Shown: positions 1-6,519, numbered from the stretch's first letter. The stretch is DNA of 8,177 nucleotides from Bacteroidales bacterium (GCA_031257735.1 JAIROC010000400.1:1-8177), one strand, 5' to 3'. Translations and numbers: made by a program. Notes: generated by a model not told the origin, from the sequence alone.

Positions 1-55
1 AAGAAATCAGCTGTCCGAAAACTGATGTACCAAAAAAATTGCTATCTTTGCGCAT
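1..55 (-). CDS. IS4-family transposase with DUF4372-type N-terminus, partial
   Basis: Only the first 18 codons are present, reading leftwards from ATG at 55-53: MRKDSNFFGTSVFGQLIS. The pattern of a short polar start, then an FFGTSVFGQLIS-like segment, resembles the N-terminal DUF4372 domain of Bacteroidota IS4-family DDE transposases, whose proteins commonly open with a phrase like (F)SGQPIFxQLI. The catalytic DDE region would lie off the left edge and cannot be assessed. A TACTTTTG promoter box sits about 28 bases upstream of the ATG, giving a leader of some 20 bases. The fragment is short, so the family call is from recollection of the N-terminal motif and should be treated as probable only. 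Confidence 0.55.
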   Translation of the reverse strand, partial: MRKDSNFFGTSVFGQLIS

Positions 56-82
56 TGTATTTTTATTTAAATTTGACTATTG

Positions 83-90
83 CAAAAGTA
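83..90 (-). promoter_or_regulatory. Transposase promoter -7 box (TACTTTTG)
   Basis: The minus strand reads TACTTTTGCA, matching the Bacteroidota -7 consensus TAnnTTTG. It lies 27 bases from the transposase ATG, so transcription would begin near position 76. No clean TTG -33 element is present: a TGTT lies about 19 bases upstream, overlapping the hairpin at 104-127. Confidence 0.5.
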
Positions 91-103
91 CAAAAAAAAA
101 TCA

Positions 104-127
104 AGGGGGAACATAGAAAGTCCCCCT
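104..127. terminator. Bidirectional hairpin terminator inside the IS end
   Basis: A perfect 7-bp inverted repeat, AGGGGGA at 104-110 and TCCCCCT at 121-127, encloses a 10-base loop. On the plus strand it is followed by a run of six T at 130-135. On the minus strand it is followed, after a few bases, by nine T (complement of 92-100). It can therefore stop transcripts from either side. It lies between the GNAT gene and the transposase start, so it should terminate GNAT mRNA and stop outside transcripts from reading into the transposase, a common safeguard in insertion sequences. Confidence 0.75.
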
Positions 128-133
128 AATTTT

Positions 134-736
134 TTATCGGACAACAGTGAATTTTTTAATTAGATTGGGTGCAAAGGTACAATATTTTGTGTGATTTACG
201 AACAGTTTATAGGCGTTTGAATGGATTTGACGTATCACATATTCACACATATTGTCATCTATGATGTTGGGGAATGACATTAAACGCATTTGAAACGGTT
301 CTTTTGGATTATTATACTTCGGCATGAAATAAGGGAAATCAAGCAGGTTAAAACCTAATTGCGTATAAAATCTTATTCTGCGTCTGGCTAAATCATTATC
401 GGGCATTTCCACTTCCAAGACAATAAGACTATGACAGCATTGCTGTAATTGTTTTATTATTAATTTCCCATAACCTTTGTTTCTATAATCCTGTGAAACG
501 GCAAGATAATCTATATAAGTAAAACCATCCAATTTCCATAAAACCATCATCCCAATTACTTCTTTGTCTTTCATTGCCGCATAAAACCGAAACAAAGGAT
601 TTTCTCGCATTAGCATTATATGTTTTTCAATGGGACGTTTTTCTTCTATTGGGAAAGCGGTTTCATATATTTGAATTGCCTCTTTTCCTATATCATCATC
701 TTGACTAATAATTCTATTCAATTTTATTTCAATCAT
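134..736 (-). CDS. GNAT-family N-acetyltransferase, C-terminus altered by IS
   Basis: Predicted cytoplasmic acyl-CoA-dependent N-acetyltransferase of 200 residues; the substrate is unknown. The fold is visible: the beta-strand YIDYLAV (74-80) leads into the acetyl-CoA pyrophosphate-binding motif A, DYRNKGYGKLI (83-93, R/QxxGxG type), then LIVLEVE (104-110), and a closing FYTQLGF (123-129). I chose ATG at 736; a TTG two codons upstream is possible but less likely. The family-like sequence ends around residue 177. The following tail, roughly HTKYCTFAPNLIKKFTVVR, is encoded by what looks like promoter and IS-end sequence, and the TAA at 136-134 lies in the IS end. The native stop has probably been lost, leaving a protein that is likely still functional with a foreign tail of about 10-20 residues. 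The gene is divergent from the lipoprotein gene at 843. Confidence 0.85.
   Translation of the reverse strand: MIEIKLNRIISQDDDIGKEAIQIYETAFPIEEKRPIEKHIMLMRENPLFRFYAAMKDKEVIGMMVLWKLDGFTYIDYLAVSQDYRNKGYGKLIIKQLQQCCHSLIVLEVEMPDNDLARRRIRFYTQLGFNLLDFPYFMPKYNNPKEPFQMRLMSFPNIIDDNMCEYVIRQIHSNAYKLFVNHTKYCTFAPNLIKKFTVVR
172..179 (-). promoter_or_regulatory. Promoter-like box TACCTTTG within the GNAT tail
   Basis: The minus strand reads TACCTTTGCACCC. This is nearly identical to the extended box before tRNA-Gln (TATCTTTGCACCC) and close to that before ruvX (TAACTTTGCAGCC). It points leftwards, into the insertion sequence. It sits inside the present GNAT reading frame, which argues that the frame originally ended before it. 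No good -33 TTG is seen at the expected spacing. It may once have driven a leftward gene now separated by the IS. Confidence 0.45.
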
Positions 737-842
737 AAACAATCTTTTTCTATTCTAAAATATGCCGATAAGCTGTTTTATATCTATCAAAAATCTGACC
801 ATCTGTTTACAATATCAATTATTTTTTTCCGTTATTGGGGAG
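737..842. other. Divergent intergenic gap, GNAT / lipoprotein
   Basis: These 106 bases separate the divergent GNAT and lipoprotein starts and must hold both promoters if neither gene is transcribed from elsewhere. I find no clear TAnnTTTG box on either strand. The region is AT-rich, with scattered TATC and TTTA tracts, and there is no hairpin or repeat that I can support. Confidence 0.4.
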
Positions 843-2297
843 ATGAAAAAGACAAATTATTTTTTTCGAGTTATTCTATTTATTGTAATGGTGACAAATA
901 TTATATTACTATCTTGTCAAAAAGATAAAATATATACAAAAAGTGATGCTAAACTGTATTTTTCTGAAGAGATAATAACATTCGATACAATTTTCACTAC
1001 CATTGGCTCTATTACAAAGATACTAAAAGTATCCAATCCTTATAAAAGTACTGTTAAAACAGACATTAGTTTGGTAGGAGGCGCTATGTCAAGTTTCAGT
1101 ATTAATGTAGATGGTATTTCGGGTCGCAGTTTTAGAGATGTGGAAATTCATGCAGGAGACAGTATCTTTATTTTTATAAAGGTAAATCTTGCTCCTAATG
1201 GGGAAAACAATCCTATGCTTATTGCCGATACACTAACATTTTTCACAAATGGAAATCGCCAAAATGTAGAATTACTTGCGTGTGGAGAAGATGCAAATTT
1301 TATCGTCCCGGACAATGTATTGAAAGATCAAGATGGAAATGTTATTATGAATTACAAGATAATAGCAGATGAAGGAGATAATATAACATGGACAAAAACA
1401 AAACCATACGTAATTTATGGATATGCTATAATAAACTCAAATGCAAAATTAACTGTCGAGGCAGGAACGCAAATATATCTGCACAAACAGGGTGGATTAT
1501 GGGTATATCCTGAAGGATGTATTCATGTAAACGGAACAAAAGATGAGCCTGTTGTTTTTCAGGGAGACGAACGAAAATTAGCAAACGAATACGATTTTGC
1601 TCAATGGGATAGAATATGGATTTGCGAAGGTAATAATGACAATATTATTAATTACGCCGAAATCAAAAACGCTTTCATTGGCATACAGGCAGAAATATTG
1701 GAAAGAAATATGGGTAATAAACTTATCCTGACCAATACAGATATAAGATGTTCTCAGGCATACGGCTTTCTCGGACGTGGATACAGTGTAGATGCCTATA
1801 ATAATGTTATTTCCAATTGTGGTAATTATTGTGTGTCTTTGGTACAGGGTGGTAATTATAATTTTATCAACAATACGATATACAATCAATTTTCGTCATC
1901 TCAACGCACAACGCCTGCCGTTTACTTTTCCAATGTGTACTATCCTTCTGTAACTTCTTCGGGAATTGCGTCTGATTTCAAATGCCATTTTATCAATAAT
2001 ATCGTATATGGTCGTTCTGAGAAAGAACTTAATCTGTTCAGTGTATCCATCACTAATTTTGAATTATACGTGGATAATTGCTTGATAAAAACAGATAAAG
2101 ATATTTTAGATAAAGTAACTGTACATTCTAACGTACTATTAAACCAAGACCCCAAAGTTCAGGACATTTCTAAATATAATTTTGCCTTGCAAAACGATTC
2201 ACCCTGTAAGGGTAAAGGAAAAAAAATGCCACAAGTAACCGAAGACAAAACAGGAAACATTCGCAATGACCCGCCAAGTATAGGCGCATACGAATAA
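843..2297 (+). CDS. Lipoprotein with right-handed beta-helix domain
   Basis: A 484-residue predicted lipoprotein of a family widespread in Bacteroidota; its function is not known. I start it at ATG 843 rather than the in-frame ATG at 762, because residues 1-25 then form a textbook lipoprotein signal: MKK, a hydrophobic stretch, and the lipobox LLSC with Cys25. The residues after the cysteine (QKDK) lack the acidic run that directs Bacteroidota lipoproteins to the cell surface, so a periplasmic location is a fair inference. Residues about 35-155 form a beta-rich domain (FDTIFTTIGSITK, SFSINVDGISG, DTLTFFTNG). From about 200 on there are irregular beta-helix rungs rich in Asn and Ile (AIINSNAKLTVEAG, IINYAEIKNAFIGIQ, NVISNCGNYCVSL, YNFINNTIYN). 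The end, NIRNDPPSIGAYE, is the usual C-terminal cap of such parallel beta-helix proteins. Pectate-lyase-like folds often bind or cut polysaccharide, but no catalytic set is recognisable here. Confidence 0.85.
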   Translation: MKKTNYFFRVILFIVMVTNIILLSCQKDKIYTKSDAKLYFSEEIITFDTIFTTIGSITKILKVSNPYKSTVKTDISLVGGAMSSFSINVDGISGRSFRDVEIHAGDSIFIFIKVNLAPNGENNPMLIADTLTFFTNGNRQNVELLACGEDANFIVPDNVLKDQDGNVIMNYKIIADEGDNITWTKTKPYVIYGYAIINSNAKLTVEAGTQIYLHKQGGLWVYPEGCIHVNGTKDEPVVFQGDERKLANEYDFAQWDRIWICEGNNDNIINYAEIKNAFIGIQAEILERNMGNKLILTNTDIRCSQAYGFLGRGYSVDAYNNVISNCGNYCVSLVQGGNYNFINNTIYNQFSSSQRTTPAVYFSNVYYPSVTSSGIASDFKCHFINNIVYGRSEKELNLFSVSITNFELYVDNCLIKTDKDILDKVTVHSNVLLNQDPKVQDISKYNFALQNDSPCKGKGKKMPQVTEDKTGNIRNDPPSIGAYE

Positions 2298-2338
2298 TCC
2301 GATTTAATAATATATTGATTTTGTAGAAAAATAGATAC

Positions 2339-3760
2339 ATGAGAAATTTATCAGATAACCTTCTTCATCCCGTTTTTAGTTGTGTTTCCGATATATCTGC
2401 CAAATTGGGAATTGATACGTATGTTGTTGGCGGATATGTACGAGATATGTTTTTACACAGGGAAACCAAAGATATTGATCTTGTTACAATAGGAAGTGGA
2501 ATTGAATTAGCCCAAGCCATTGCAAAAGAGCTCGAAATAGAAGAAAATCATATTGCTATTTTCAAAAATTATGGTACTGCCATGTTTCGATATCAGGGTA
2601 TTAATGTTGAATTTGTCGGAACAAGAAAAGAATCTTATACCCATACCTCCCGCAATCCGATAGTAGAGAAAGGAAATCTGCAGGATGACCAAAACAGAAG
2701 AGATTTTACCATTAATGCAATGGCAATTTCTCTCAATAAGCATGATTACGGAACATTGATAGACCCTTTTAATGGATTAGATGATTTACAAAACAAAATA
2801 ATCCGAACGCCTCTTGACCCTGAAATCACATTTTTGGATGATCCTTTACGTATATTACGGGCAGTTCGTTTCGCAAGCCAATTGAATTTTACCATTGAAC
2901 CATCAACCCTTGCAGGAATGTATACGCAGGTTCATCGTATTGGAATTGTCTCCAAAGAACGAATTATCGAAGAATTACACAAAATTCTACTTTCACGAAA
3001 ACCTTCTATTGGACTTGTTTTGTTGGACGCAATTGGCGCACTTGAACTTATATTGCCTTCTTTGGTTGCTTTAAAAGGAGTGGATACGGTTAATGGACAT
3101 GCTCATAAGGACAATTTCCTGCATACAATAGAAGTTGTTGATAATATTGCTTTAAATACAAGTAATTTATGGTTGATTTGGGCTGCTTTGTTACATGATA
3201 TTGGCAAATCTGAAACAAAAAAATACATTCAGGGACAAGGATGGACTTTTTATCAGCATGAATTAGTCGGCGCAAGAATGGTTTCCAGAATATTCAAGAC
3301 ATTAAGAATGCCCTTGAATGATAAAATGGAATATGTAAAGAAACTTGTTTTCTTACACTTGCGACCCATTGCTTTAGTAGAAGATATTGTTACTGATTCT
3401 GCTATTAGACGCTTGTTATTTGATGCAGGCGATGATATTGATGACTTGATGTTACTGTGTGAAGCGGATATAACCTCTAAAAATCAAATGAAAATTCGTC
3501 AATATCTTACCAACTTTGAATTAGTACGAAGAAAACTAAAAGATATTGAAGAAAAAGACCGTATACGTAATTTTCAGCCTCCTATCAGCGGTGAACTTAT
3601 TATGGAAGTTTTTAATTTAAAACCTTGTCGAGATGTTGGAATTATAAAAAATGCTATACGAGAAGCCATATTGGACGGGGAAATTGAAAATCAATATGAC
3701 GCCTGTTATCAAATCATGCTTAGAGAAGCTACTAAACTTGGATTAAAACCAAAACAATAA
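2339..3760 (+). CDS. cca: CCA tRNA nucleotidyltransferase with HD domain
   Basis: Predicted class II nucleotidyltransferase that adds or repairs the 3'-terminal CCA of tRNAs, 473 residues, cytoplasmic. The head domain shows GGYVRD (31-36), the metal-binding aspartates in DIDLV (D45, D47), RRDFTINAMA (120-129) and the base-selecting motif DDPLRILRAVRF (167-178), where the more usual EDxxR reads DDxxR. KERIIEEL (206-213) closes the tRNA-nucleotidyltransferase core. An HD phosphohydrolase domain follows, with H262, the HD pair in LLHDIGK (H286, D287) and H307. The length fits HD-containing bacterial CCA enzymes. A poly(A) polymerase of the same superfamily is the main alternative; the HD domain and family resemblance favour CCA addition. 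The gene follows the lipoprotein gene by 41 bases with only a one-mismatch promoter box (TGATTTTG, 2316-2323), so co-transcription is possible. A tRNA-Gln gene lacking encoded CCA converges on its 3' end. Confidence 0.85.
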   Translation: MRNLSDNLLHPVFSCVSDISAKLGIDTYVVGGYVRDMFLHRETKDIDLVTIGSGIELAQAIAKELEIEENHIAIFKNYGTAMFRYQGINVEFVGTRKESYTHTSRNPIVEKGNLQDDQNRRDFTINAMAISLNKHDYGTLIDPFNGLDDLQNKIIRTPLDPEITFLDDPLRILRAVRFASQLNFTIEPSTLAGMYTQVHRIGIVSKERIIEELHKILLSRKPSIGLVLLDAIGALELILPSLVALKGVDTVNGHAHKDNFLHTIEVVDNIALNTSNLWLIWAALLHDIGKSETKKYIQGQGWTFYQHELVGARMVSRIFKTLRMPLNDKMEYVKKLVFLHLRPIALVEDIVTDSAIRRLLFDAGDDIDDLMLLCEADITSKNQMKIRQYLTNFELVRRKLKDIEEKDRIRNFQPPISGELIMEVFNLKPCRDVGIIKNAIREAILDGEIENQYDACYQIMLREATKLGLKPKQ

Positions 3761-3771
3761 CAGTTATTTTG

Positions 3772-3842
3772 TTGCCCTACTAGGATTTGAACCCAGACAT
3801 ACAGAACCAGAATCTGCTGTGCTACCATTACACAATAGGGCA
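3772..3842 (-). tRNA. tRNA-Gln (anticodon CUG), CCA not encoded
   Basis: The minus strand folds into a complete 71-base cloverleaf. The acceptor stem is TGCCCTA/TAGGGCA (U1-A72, as is usual for glutamine tRNAs). The D-arm is GTGT-AATGGTA-GCAC. The anticodon stem GCAGA/TCTGT has one G-U pair, with loop TTCTGGT. The T-arm is CTGGG-TTCAAAT-CCTAG. The anticodon CTG (plus-strand complement at 3808-3810) reads CAG, glutamine. The discriminator is A at 3772, followed by CAAAATAAC, so CCA is not encoded and must be added after transcription. The gene ends 11 bases from the stop codon of the converging cca gene. I see no strong terminator after it. Confidence 0.95.
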
Positions 3843-3859
3843 AAGATTTTTACAGGGTG

Positions 3860-3867
3860 CAAAGATA
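3860..3867 (-). promoter_or_regulatory. tRNA-Gln promoter -7 box (TATCTTTG)
   Basis: The minus strand reads TATCTTTGCACCC, a full match to TAnnTTTG with the TTTGCACCC extension also seen at 172-179. It lies 17 bases from the mature tRNA 5' end, giving a precursor leader of about 10-12 bases for RNase P to remove. A TTG (complement of 3883-3885) lies upstream, but closer (15 bases) than the usual 19-21. Confidence 0.7.
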
Positions 3868-4117
3868 GCAAAATAATATATTCAATGAACATTTTTCTAT
3901 GTCAATTTTATATCAAGTTTGAAACACACAGAAAAAGAAGGATGCAAAATATTACTTTCAGGGTTGAGATAGAAATTTGGGATACTGACGTTCCAACTAT
4001 TCCAAAGTGTAATACAGACAACAAATTGAGAGCTGTCTTTCAGCGCTTCAAAAAAAATATTCACCTCTCCTTTATAAGTTTTTAGAGTTTTTTTTTCTCA
4101 TCAATCTGATATTTTTG
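3868..4117. other. Intergenic region between tRNA-Gln and the ruvX promoter
   Basis: About 250 bases with no gene I can support. An 88-codon rightward frame here begins inside the tRNA gene and has no family-like features. A 55-codon leftward frame (4064-3897, GTG start) has an AAGGAGAGG stretch just upstream, unusual for this phylum, but its translation is not recognisable and no promoter box precedes it. A run of ten or more T lies at about 4088-4096. No tRNA-like, riboswitch-like or repeat structure was found by eye. Confidence 0.5.
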
Positions 4118-4125
4118 TAACTTTG
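4118..4125 (+). promoter_or_regulatory. Promoter -7 box (TAACTTTG) of the ruvX operon
   Basis: The plus strand reads TTTGTAACTTTGCAGCC, an excellent Bacteroidota -7 element with the TTTGCA(C/G)CC extension. It lies 19 bases before the ruvX ATG, implying a very short leader of roughly 12-15 bases with no Shine-Dalgarno sequence. No clear TTG is visible at the -33 position; that stretch is mostly T. It is the only good promoter box before the five tightly packed genes that follow. Confidence 0.75.
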
Positions 4126-4144
4126 CAGCCTGAAAAAAATTACT

Positions 4145-4585
4145 ATGGGGAGAATATTAGCTATTGATTATGGGATGAAAAGAGTTGGTATTGCAGTTAC
4201 AGATACATTGCAAATCATTGCAAACGGATTAACTACGGTTAGCGTGGAAGAGATATTTCCTTTTCTGAAAGCATACGTGCAAAAAGAAAATGTTGAACTT
4301 TTTATCGTAGGAGAACCTAAACAAATGAATTATACCAACTCAGATGCTTCCAAATATATAGAACCTTTTGTCAAAAAGTTGAAAAAGGATTTTCCTGATA
4401 TTCCCGTTAAAAGAGTAGATGAACGATTTACTTCTAAAATGGCTTTTCAAACCATGATAGATGCAGGTCTAAATAAGAAAAAAAGACAAAATAAAGCCTT
4501 GATTGATACTATAAGCGCTACGATTATACTACAATCATATATGGAGAGTTTGGAATATAAATTAATAAAAGAAAATAAAAAATGA
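4145..4585 (+). CDS. ruvX: RuvX/YqgF-family putative pre-16S rRNA nuclease
   Basis: A 146-residue protein of normal length for the YqgF/RuvX family, an RNase H-like fold enzyme implicated in 16S rRNA 5' maturation and originally named as a Holliday-junction resolvase homologue. The N-terminus MGRILAIDYGMKRVGIAVTD carries the first catalytic Asp (D8) and the family signature DYGxKRVGIA. The second acidic site is E93 in VDERFTS (91-97). The third is D121 in LIDTISATIILQSYM (119-133). The loop that normally reads VGLPxxMN is IVGEPKQMN (54-62), a mild variation. It is the first gene of the operon. Its stop overlaps the def start in ATGA (4582-4585), which suggests translational coupling. Confidence 0.93.
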   Translation: MGRILAIDYGMKRVGIAVTDTLQIIANGLTTVSVEEIFPFLKAYVQKENVELFIVGEPKQMNYTNSDASKYIEPFVKKLKKDFPDIPVKRVDERFTSKMAFQTMIDAGLNKKKRQNKALIDTISATIILQSYMESLEYKLIKENKK

Positions 4586-5136
4586 TTTTACCAATTGTTG
4601 TATATGGCAACGATGTTTTAAAGAAAAAGACACAAACTGTTACGCCTGATTATCCTGATTTACAAATACTCGTTGCAAATATGTTTGAAACGATGTACAA
4701 TGCAAAAGGAGTAGGTCTTGCAGCTCCACAAGTCGGATTGCCTATTAATCTCTTTGTGGTTGATACTGCCGAAATAGAAGAAAAGAAAAGCAATGTATCT
4801 CCTGTGAAACAAGTTTTTATTAATGCAGAAATTATAGAATATGCAGGTGAAAACTGTGTTTACAGTGAAGGCTGTTTAAGTATTCCTGATATTCACGAAG
4901 ATGTTATCCGTAAATCAAAAATCACTGTTCATTATTGGGATGAACATCTTATCGAACACACCGATACCTTTGAAGGAGCGCCTGCACGTGTTATTCAACA
5001 TGAATATGACCACACATTGGGCAAAACATTTATAGAATATCTCTCCCCTTTGAAGAAAACGCTATTGAAGGGAAAGTTAAACGACATTTTTAGTGGAAGG
5101 AAAACAACATTTTATAAAACCAAATCCAATAGATAA
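4582..5136 (+). CDS. def: Peptide deformylase
   Basis: Removes the formyl group from the N-terminal methionine of nascent proteins; metal-dependent, cytoplasmic, 184 residues. All three family motifs are present: motif 1 GVGLAAPQ (43-50, Q50), motif 2 EGCLS (96-100, metal ligand C98) and motif 3 HEYDH (140-144, ligands H140 and H144, catalytic E141). After motif 3 it reads TLGKTF where the family usually has L/IxGxLF, a small local departure that keeps G and F. The tail after about residue 155 is basic and of ordinary length. The start codon overlaps the ruvX stop by four bases, so no alternative start is needed. Confidence 0.95.
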   Translation: MILPIVVYGNDVLKKKTQTVTPDYPDLQILVANMFETMYNAKGVGLAAPQVGLPINLFVVDTAEIEEKKSNVSPVKQVFINAEIIEYAGENCVYSEGCLSIPDIHEDVIRKSKITVHYWDEHLIEHTDTFEGAPARVIQHEYDHTLGKTFIEYLSPLKKTLLKGKLNDIFSGRKTTFYKTKSNR

Positions 5137-5152
5137 CAATAAAAATAACACC

Positions 5153-5719
5153 ATGAGAAATATTATTAAAAAAATTATATGTTTCACCGTTGTATCAATA
5201 TGTTTAATATCCTGTCGGATGTCACAGGATAAGATAAATACACAAATTATTCGTCTGGAAAACGAAATATCTACCGAATACCATCTGGAAAAAATGGATA
5301 CCCTGCTACTGTTATATCAGCAATATATGGTAGAGTTTCCACAAGATAGTTTGGTAGCAGAATATCTTTACAGGTCTGGAAAAATAAATATGATGTTGCG
5401 GAAAGGCTCCGAAGCATTGTCTGATTTTACCAATCTGATTGATAAATTTCCGCAAAATGAACATCTTCCTGAAGTTTATTATTACAAGGCTTTTATTTAC
5501 GAAAGTATTATGTATGATATTATCTCTGCTAAAACAGCCTATTATGATTTTATCAACCGTTATCCCAATCATAAACTTGTTCAGGATGCAAAATTGTCTA
5601 TTCAATACTTAGGGAAATCTCCCGAAGAAATTGTGGCTTCTTTTGAACAAAGAAATTCGACAGAAAATACAGGTATTTCCGAAGAAGAGGAAAAAGAACC
5701 TTCTTTACACGAAGAATAG
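5153..5719 (+). CDS. TPR-like lipoprotein, BamD-like repeats
   Basis: A 188-residue predicted lipoprotein. I choose ATG 5153 instead of an in-frame ATG at 5093 inside def, because it yields a clean signal peptide (MRNIIKK, hydrophobic core, lipobox LISC with Cys21). Residues about 50-160 are helical and show two TPR-like units: YLYRSGKINMMLRKGSEALSDF followed by LIDKFPQNEHLPEVYYYKAF, then ISAKTAYYDFINRYPNH. The pattern of an aromatic pair, KFP or RYP, then a new helix resembles the TPR arrays of BamD/YbgF-type envelope proteins. The C-terminus is a short acidic tail (EEEEKE). It is probably a periplasmic protein tethered to a membrane and serving as a protein-interaction scaffold; the partner is unknown. 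It starts 16 bases after def. From memory, a TPR gene follows ruvX-def in related genomes, which supports a conserved neighbourhood. Confidence 0.8.
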   Translation: MRNIIKKIICFTVVSICLISCRMSQDKINTQIIRLENEISTEYHLEKMDTLLLLYQQYMVEFPQDSLVAEYLYRSGKINMMLRKGSEALSDFTNLIDKFPQNEHLPEVYYYKAFIYESIMYDIISAKTAYYDFINRYPNHKLVQDAKLSIQYLGKSPEEIVASFEQRNSTENTGISEEEEKEPSLHEE

Positions 5720-5727
5720 ACGTCAGC

Positions 5728-6513
5728 GTGAATATATATAACAATATCAACTCTATTTCATTTCTTCAACGTGCAGTTATGGCTGTTGGAACATTTGACG
5801 GCGTACATAAAGCGCATCGCGTTGTATTGGATAAGTTGTCCCAAATGGCTAAAAGTATCAACGGAACATCTGTAGTTATTTCTTTTTCTTCACATCCGAG
5901 AAAAATAATAAACCCTGATACTTCCTTAAACATACTGACAACACAGGAAGAAAAAAATATGTTGTTCCAAGAAATTGGAATTGACACAGTTATTTATATT
6001 GACTTTACGCAATCAATGGCAGCAATGTCATATCTTGATTTTATTCAATACCTGACCCAAAAAATTGACATAACTACCATTGTCGTAGGATATGATCACT
6101 ATTTTGGGAAAAACAAAGAAGGAAATATCTCTAACTTGAAAAAACTTACGCCTTTATTTGGATTTGAAATTGTTGAGATACCCCAACAGACTATTGACGG
6201 AATAGAAATAAGTTCTTCCTCAATCCGTGAAGCTATCCTTAACAGGAATTTTAAACTTGTCAGTCAATTGCTTGGGCGTAATTACAAATTAGAAGCGCAT
6301 CCTGTATCTTATATGGCAAACTATATAGCGCTTGTTCCAACAAACAAAGATAAAATACTGCCTCCCAATGGAAAATATTCAGTGAAAATTATTGATGAAA
6401 TCACACAGATAGAAATTAAAGAGGATAACAAGCTGTATGTTTATTTTGAAAATAACAATATATCATCCGCAAATATAATAAATCAGAAAATAACAGTTGA
6501 ATTTCTTAAATAA
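5728..6513 (+). CDS. RibF-like FAD synthetase, kinase domain reduced
   Basis: A 261-residue protein with a full N-terminal FAD synthetase (FMN adenylyltransferase) domain: GTFDGVHKAHR (21-31, a HxxH nucleotidyltransferase motif where GH is more usual than AH), VISFSSHPRKI (50-60), VVGYDHYFGKNKEG (119-132) and ISSSSIREAI (161-170). Bifunctional RibF is usually about 305-315 residues and continues with a riboflavin kinase barrel carrying GxPTAN. Here, after LLGRNY (181-186), that motif is absent and only about 75 residues remain, with LPPNGKYSVKI (211-221) resembling one kinase-domain strand. The likely activity is FMN to FAD only, or a repurposed fold. Another full-length RibF elsewhere in the genome is expected. 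The start is GTG at 5728, 8 bases after the previous stop; no better ATG lies ahead of the conserved core. Confidence 0.85.
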   Translation: MNIYNNINSISFLQRAVMAVGTFDGVHKAHRVVLDKLSQMAKSINGTSVVISFSSHPRKIINPDTSLNILTTQEEKNMLFQEIGIDTVIYIDFTQSMAAMSYLDFIQYLTQKIDITTIVVGYDHYFGKNKEGNISNLKKLTPLFGFEIVEIPQQTIDGIEISSSSIREAILNRNFKLVSQLLGRNYKLEAHPVSYMANYIALVPTNKDKILPPNGKYSVKIIDEITQIEIKEDNKLYVYFENNNISSANIINQKITVEFLK

Positions 6514-6519
6514 AACAAT

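Larger units (their letters stand above)
1..147 (-). mobile_element. 5' end of an insertion sequence (IS4-like, partial)
   Basis: The leftmost bases look like the transposase-proximal end of an insertion sequence that continues beyond the window. Seen directly: the start of a leftward transposase frame, a promoter box just ahead of it, and a strong GC-rich hairpin in otherwise AT-rich DNA. The outer boundary is inferred. I place it near 137-147, where the minus strand reads TGTTGTCCGATAAAAAA, because the GNAT frame to the right stops being family-like before that point. The partner terminal repeat and any target-site duplication lie outside the window, so the exact end could be off by 10-20 bases. 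The IS4 assignment rests on the transposase N-terminus alone. Confidence 0.55.

Noticed and set aside
43..50. Plus-strand TATCTTTG promoter-like box
   Set aside because: It lies inside the N-terminal codons of the leftward transposase and would only give a short RNA ended by the hairpin at 104-127. Chance match is likelier.
762..842. N-terminal extension of the beta-helix lipoprotein
   Set aside because: ATG 843 gives a clean lipoprotein signal with LLSC. The 27 extra residues would place a stretch of non-signal sequence ahead of it.
1578..1889. Minus-strand frame inside the lipoprotein gene
   Set aside because: It is the shadow of a well-supported gene; the translation lacks any recognisable feature.
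3757..3775. Small inverted repeat AATAA-CAG-TTATT after cca as a terminator
   Set aside because: The stem is all A-T with a 3-base loop, and the following T tract is very short; too weak to call for either strand.
3819..4085. Rightward 88-codon frame
   Set aside because: It starts within the tRNA-Gln gene, overlaps its promoter, and has no family-like or codon-pattern support.
5093..5152. N-terminal extension of the TPR lipoprotein into def
   Set aside because: It overlaps the def coding end and would bury the signal peptide; ATG 5153 fits the lipobox distance.
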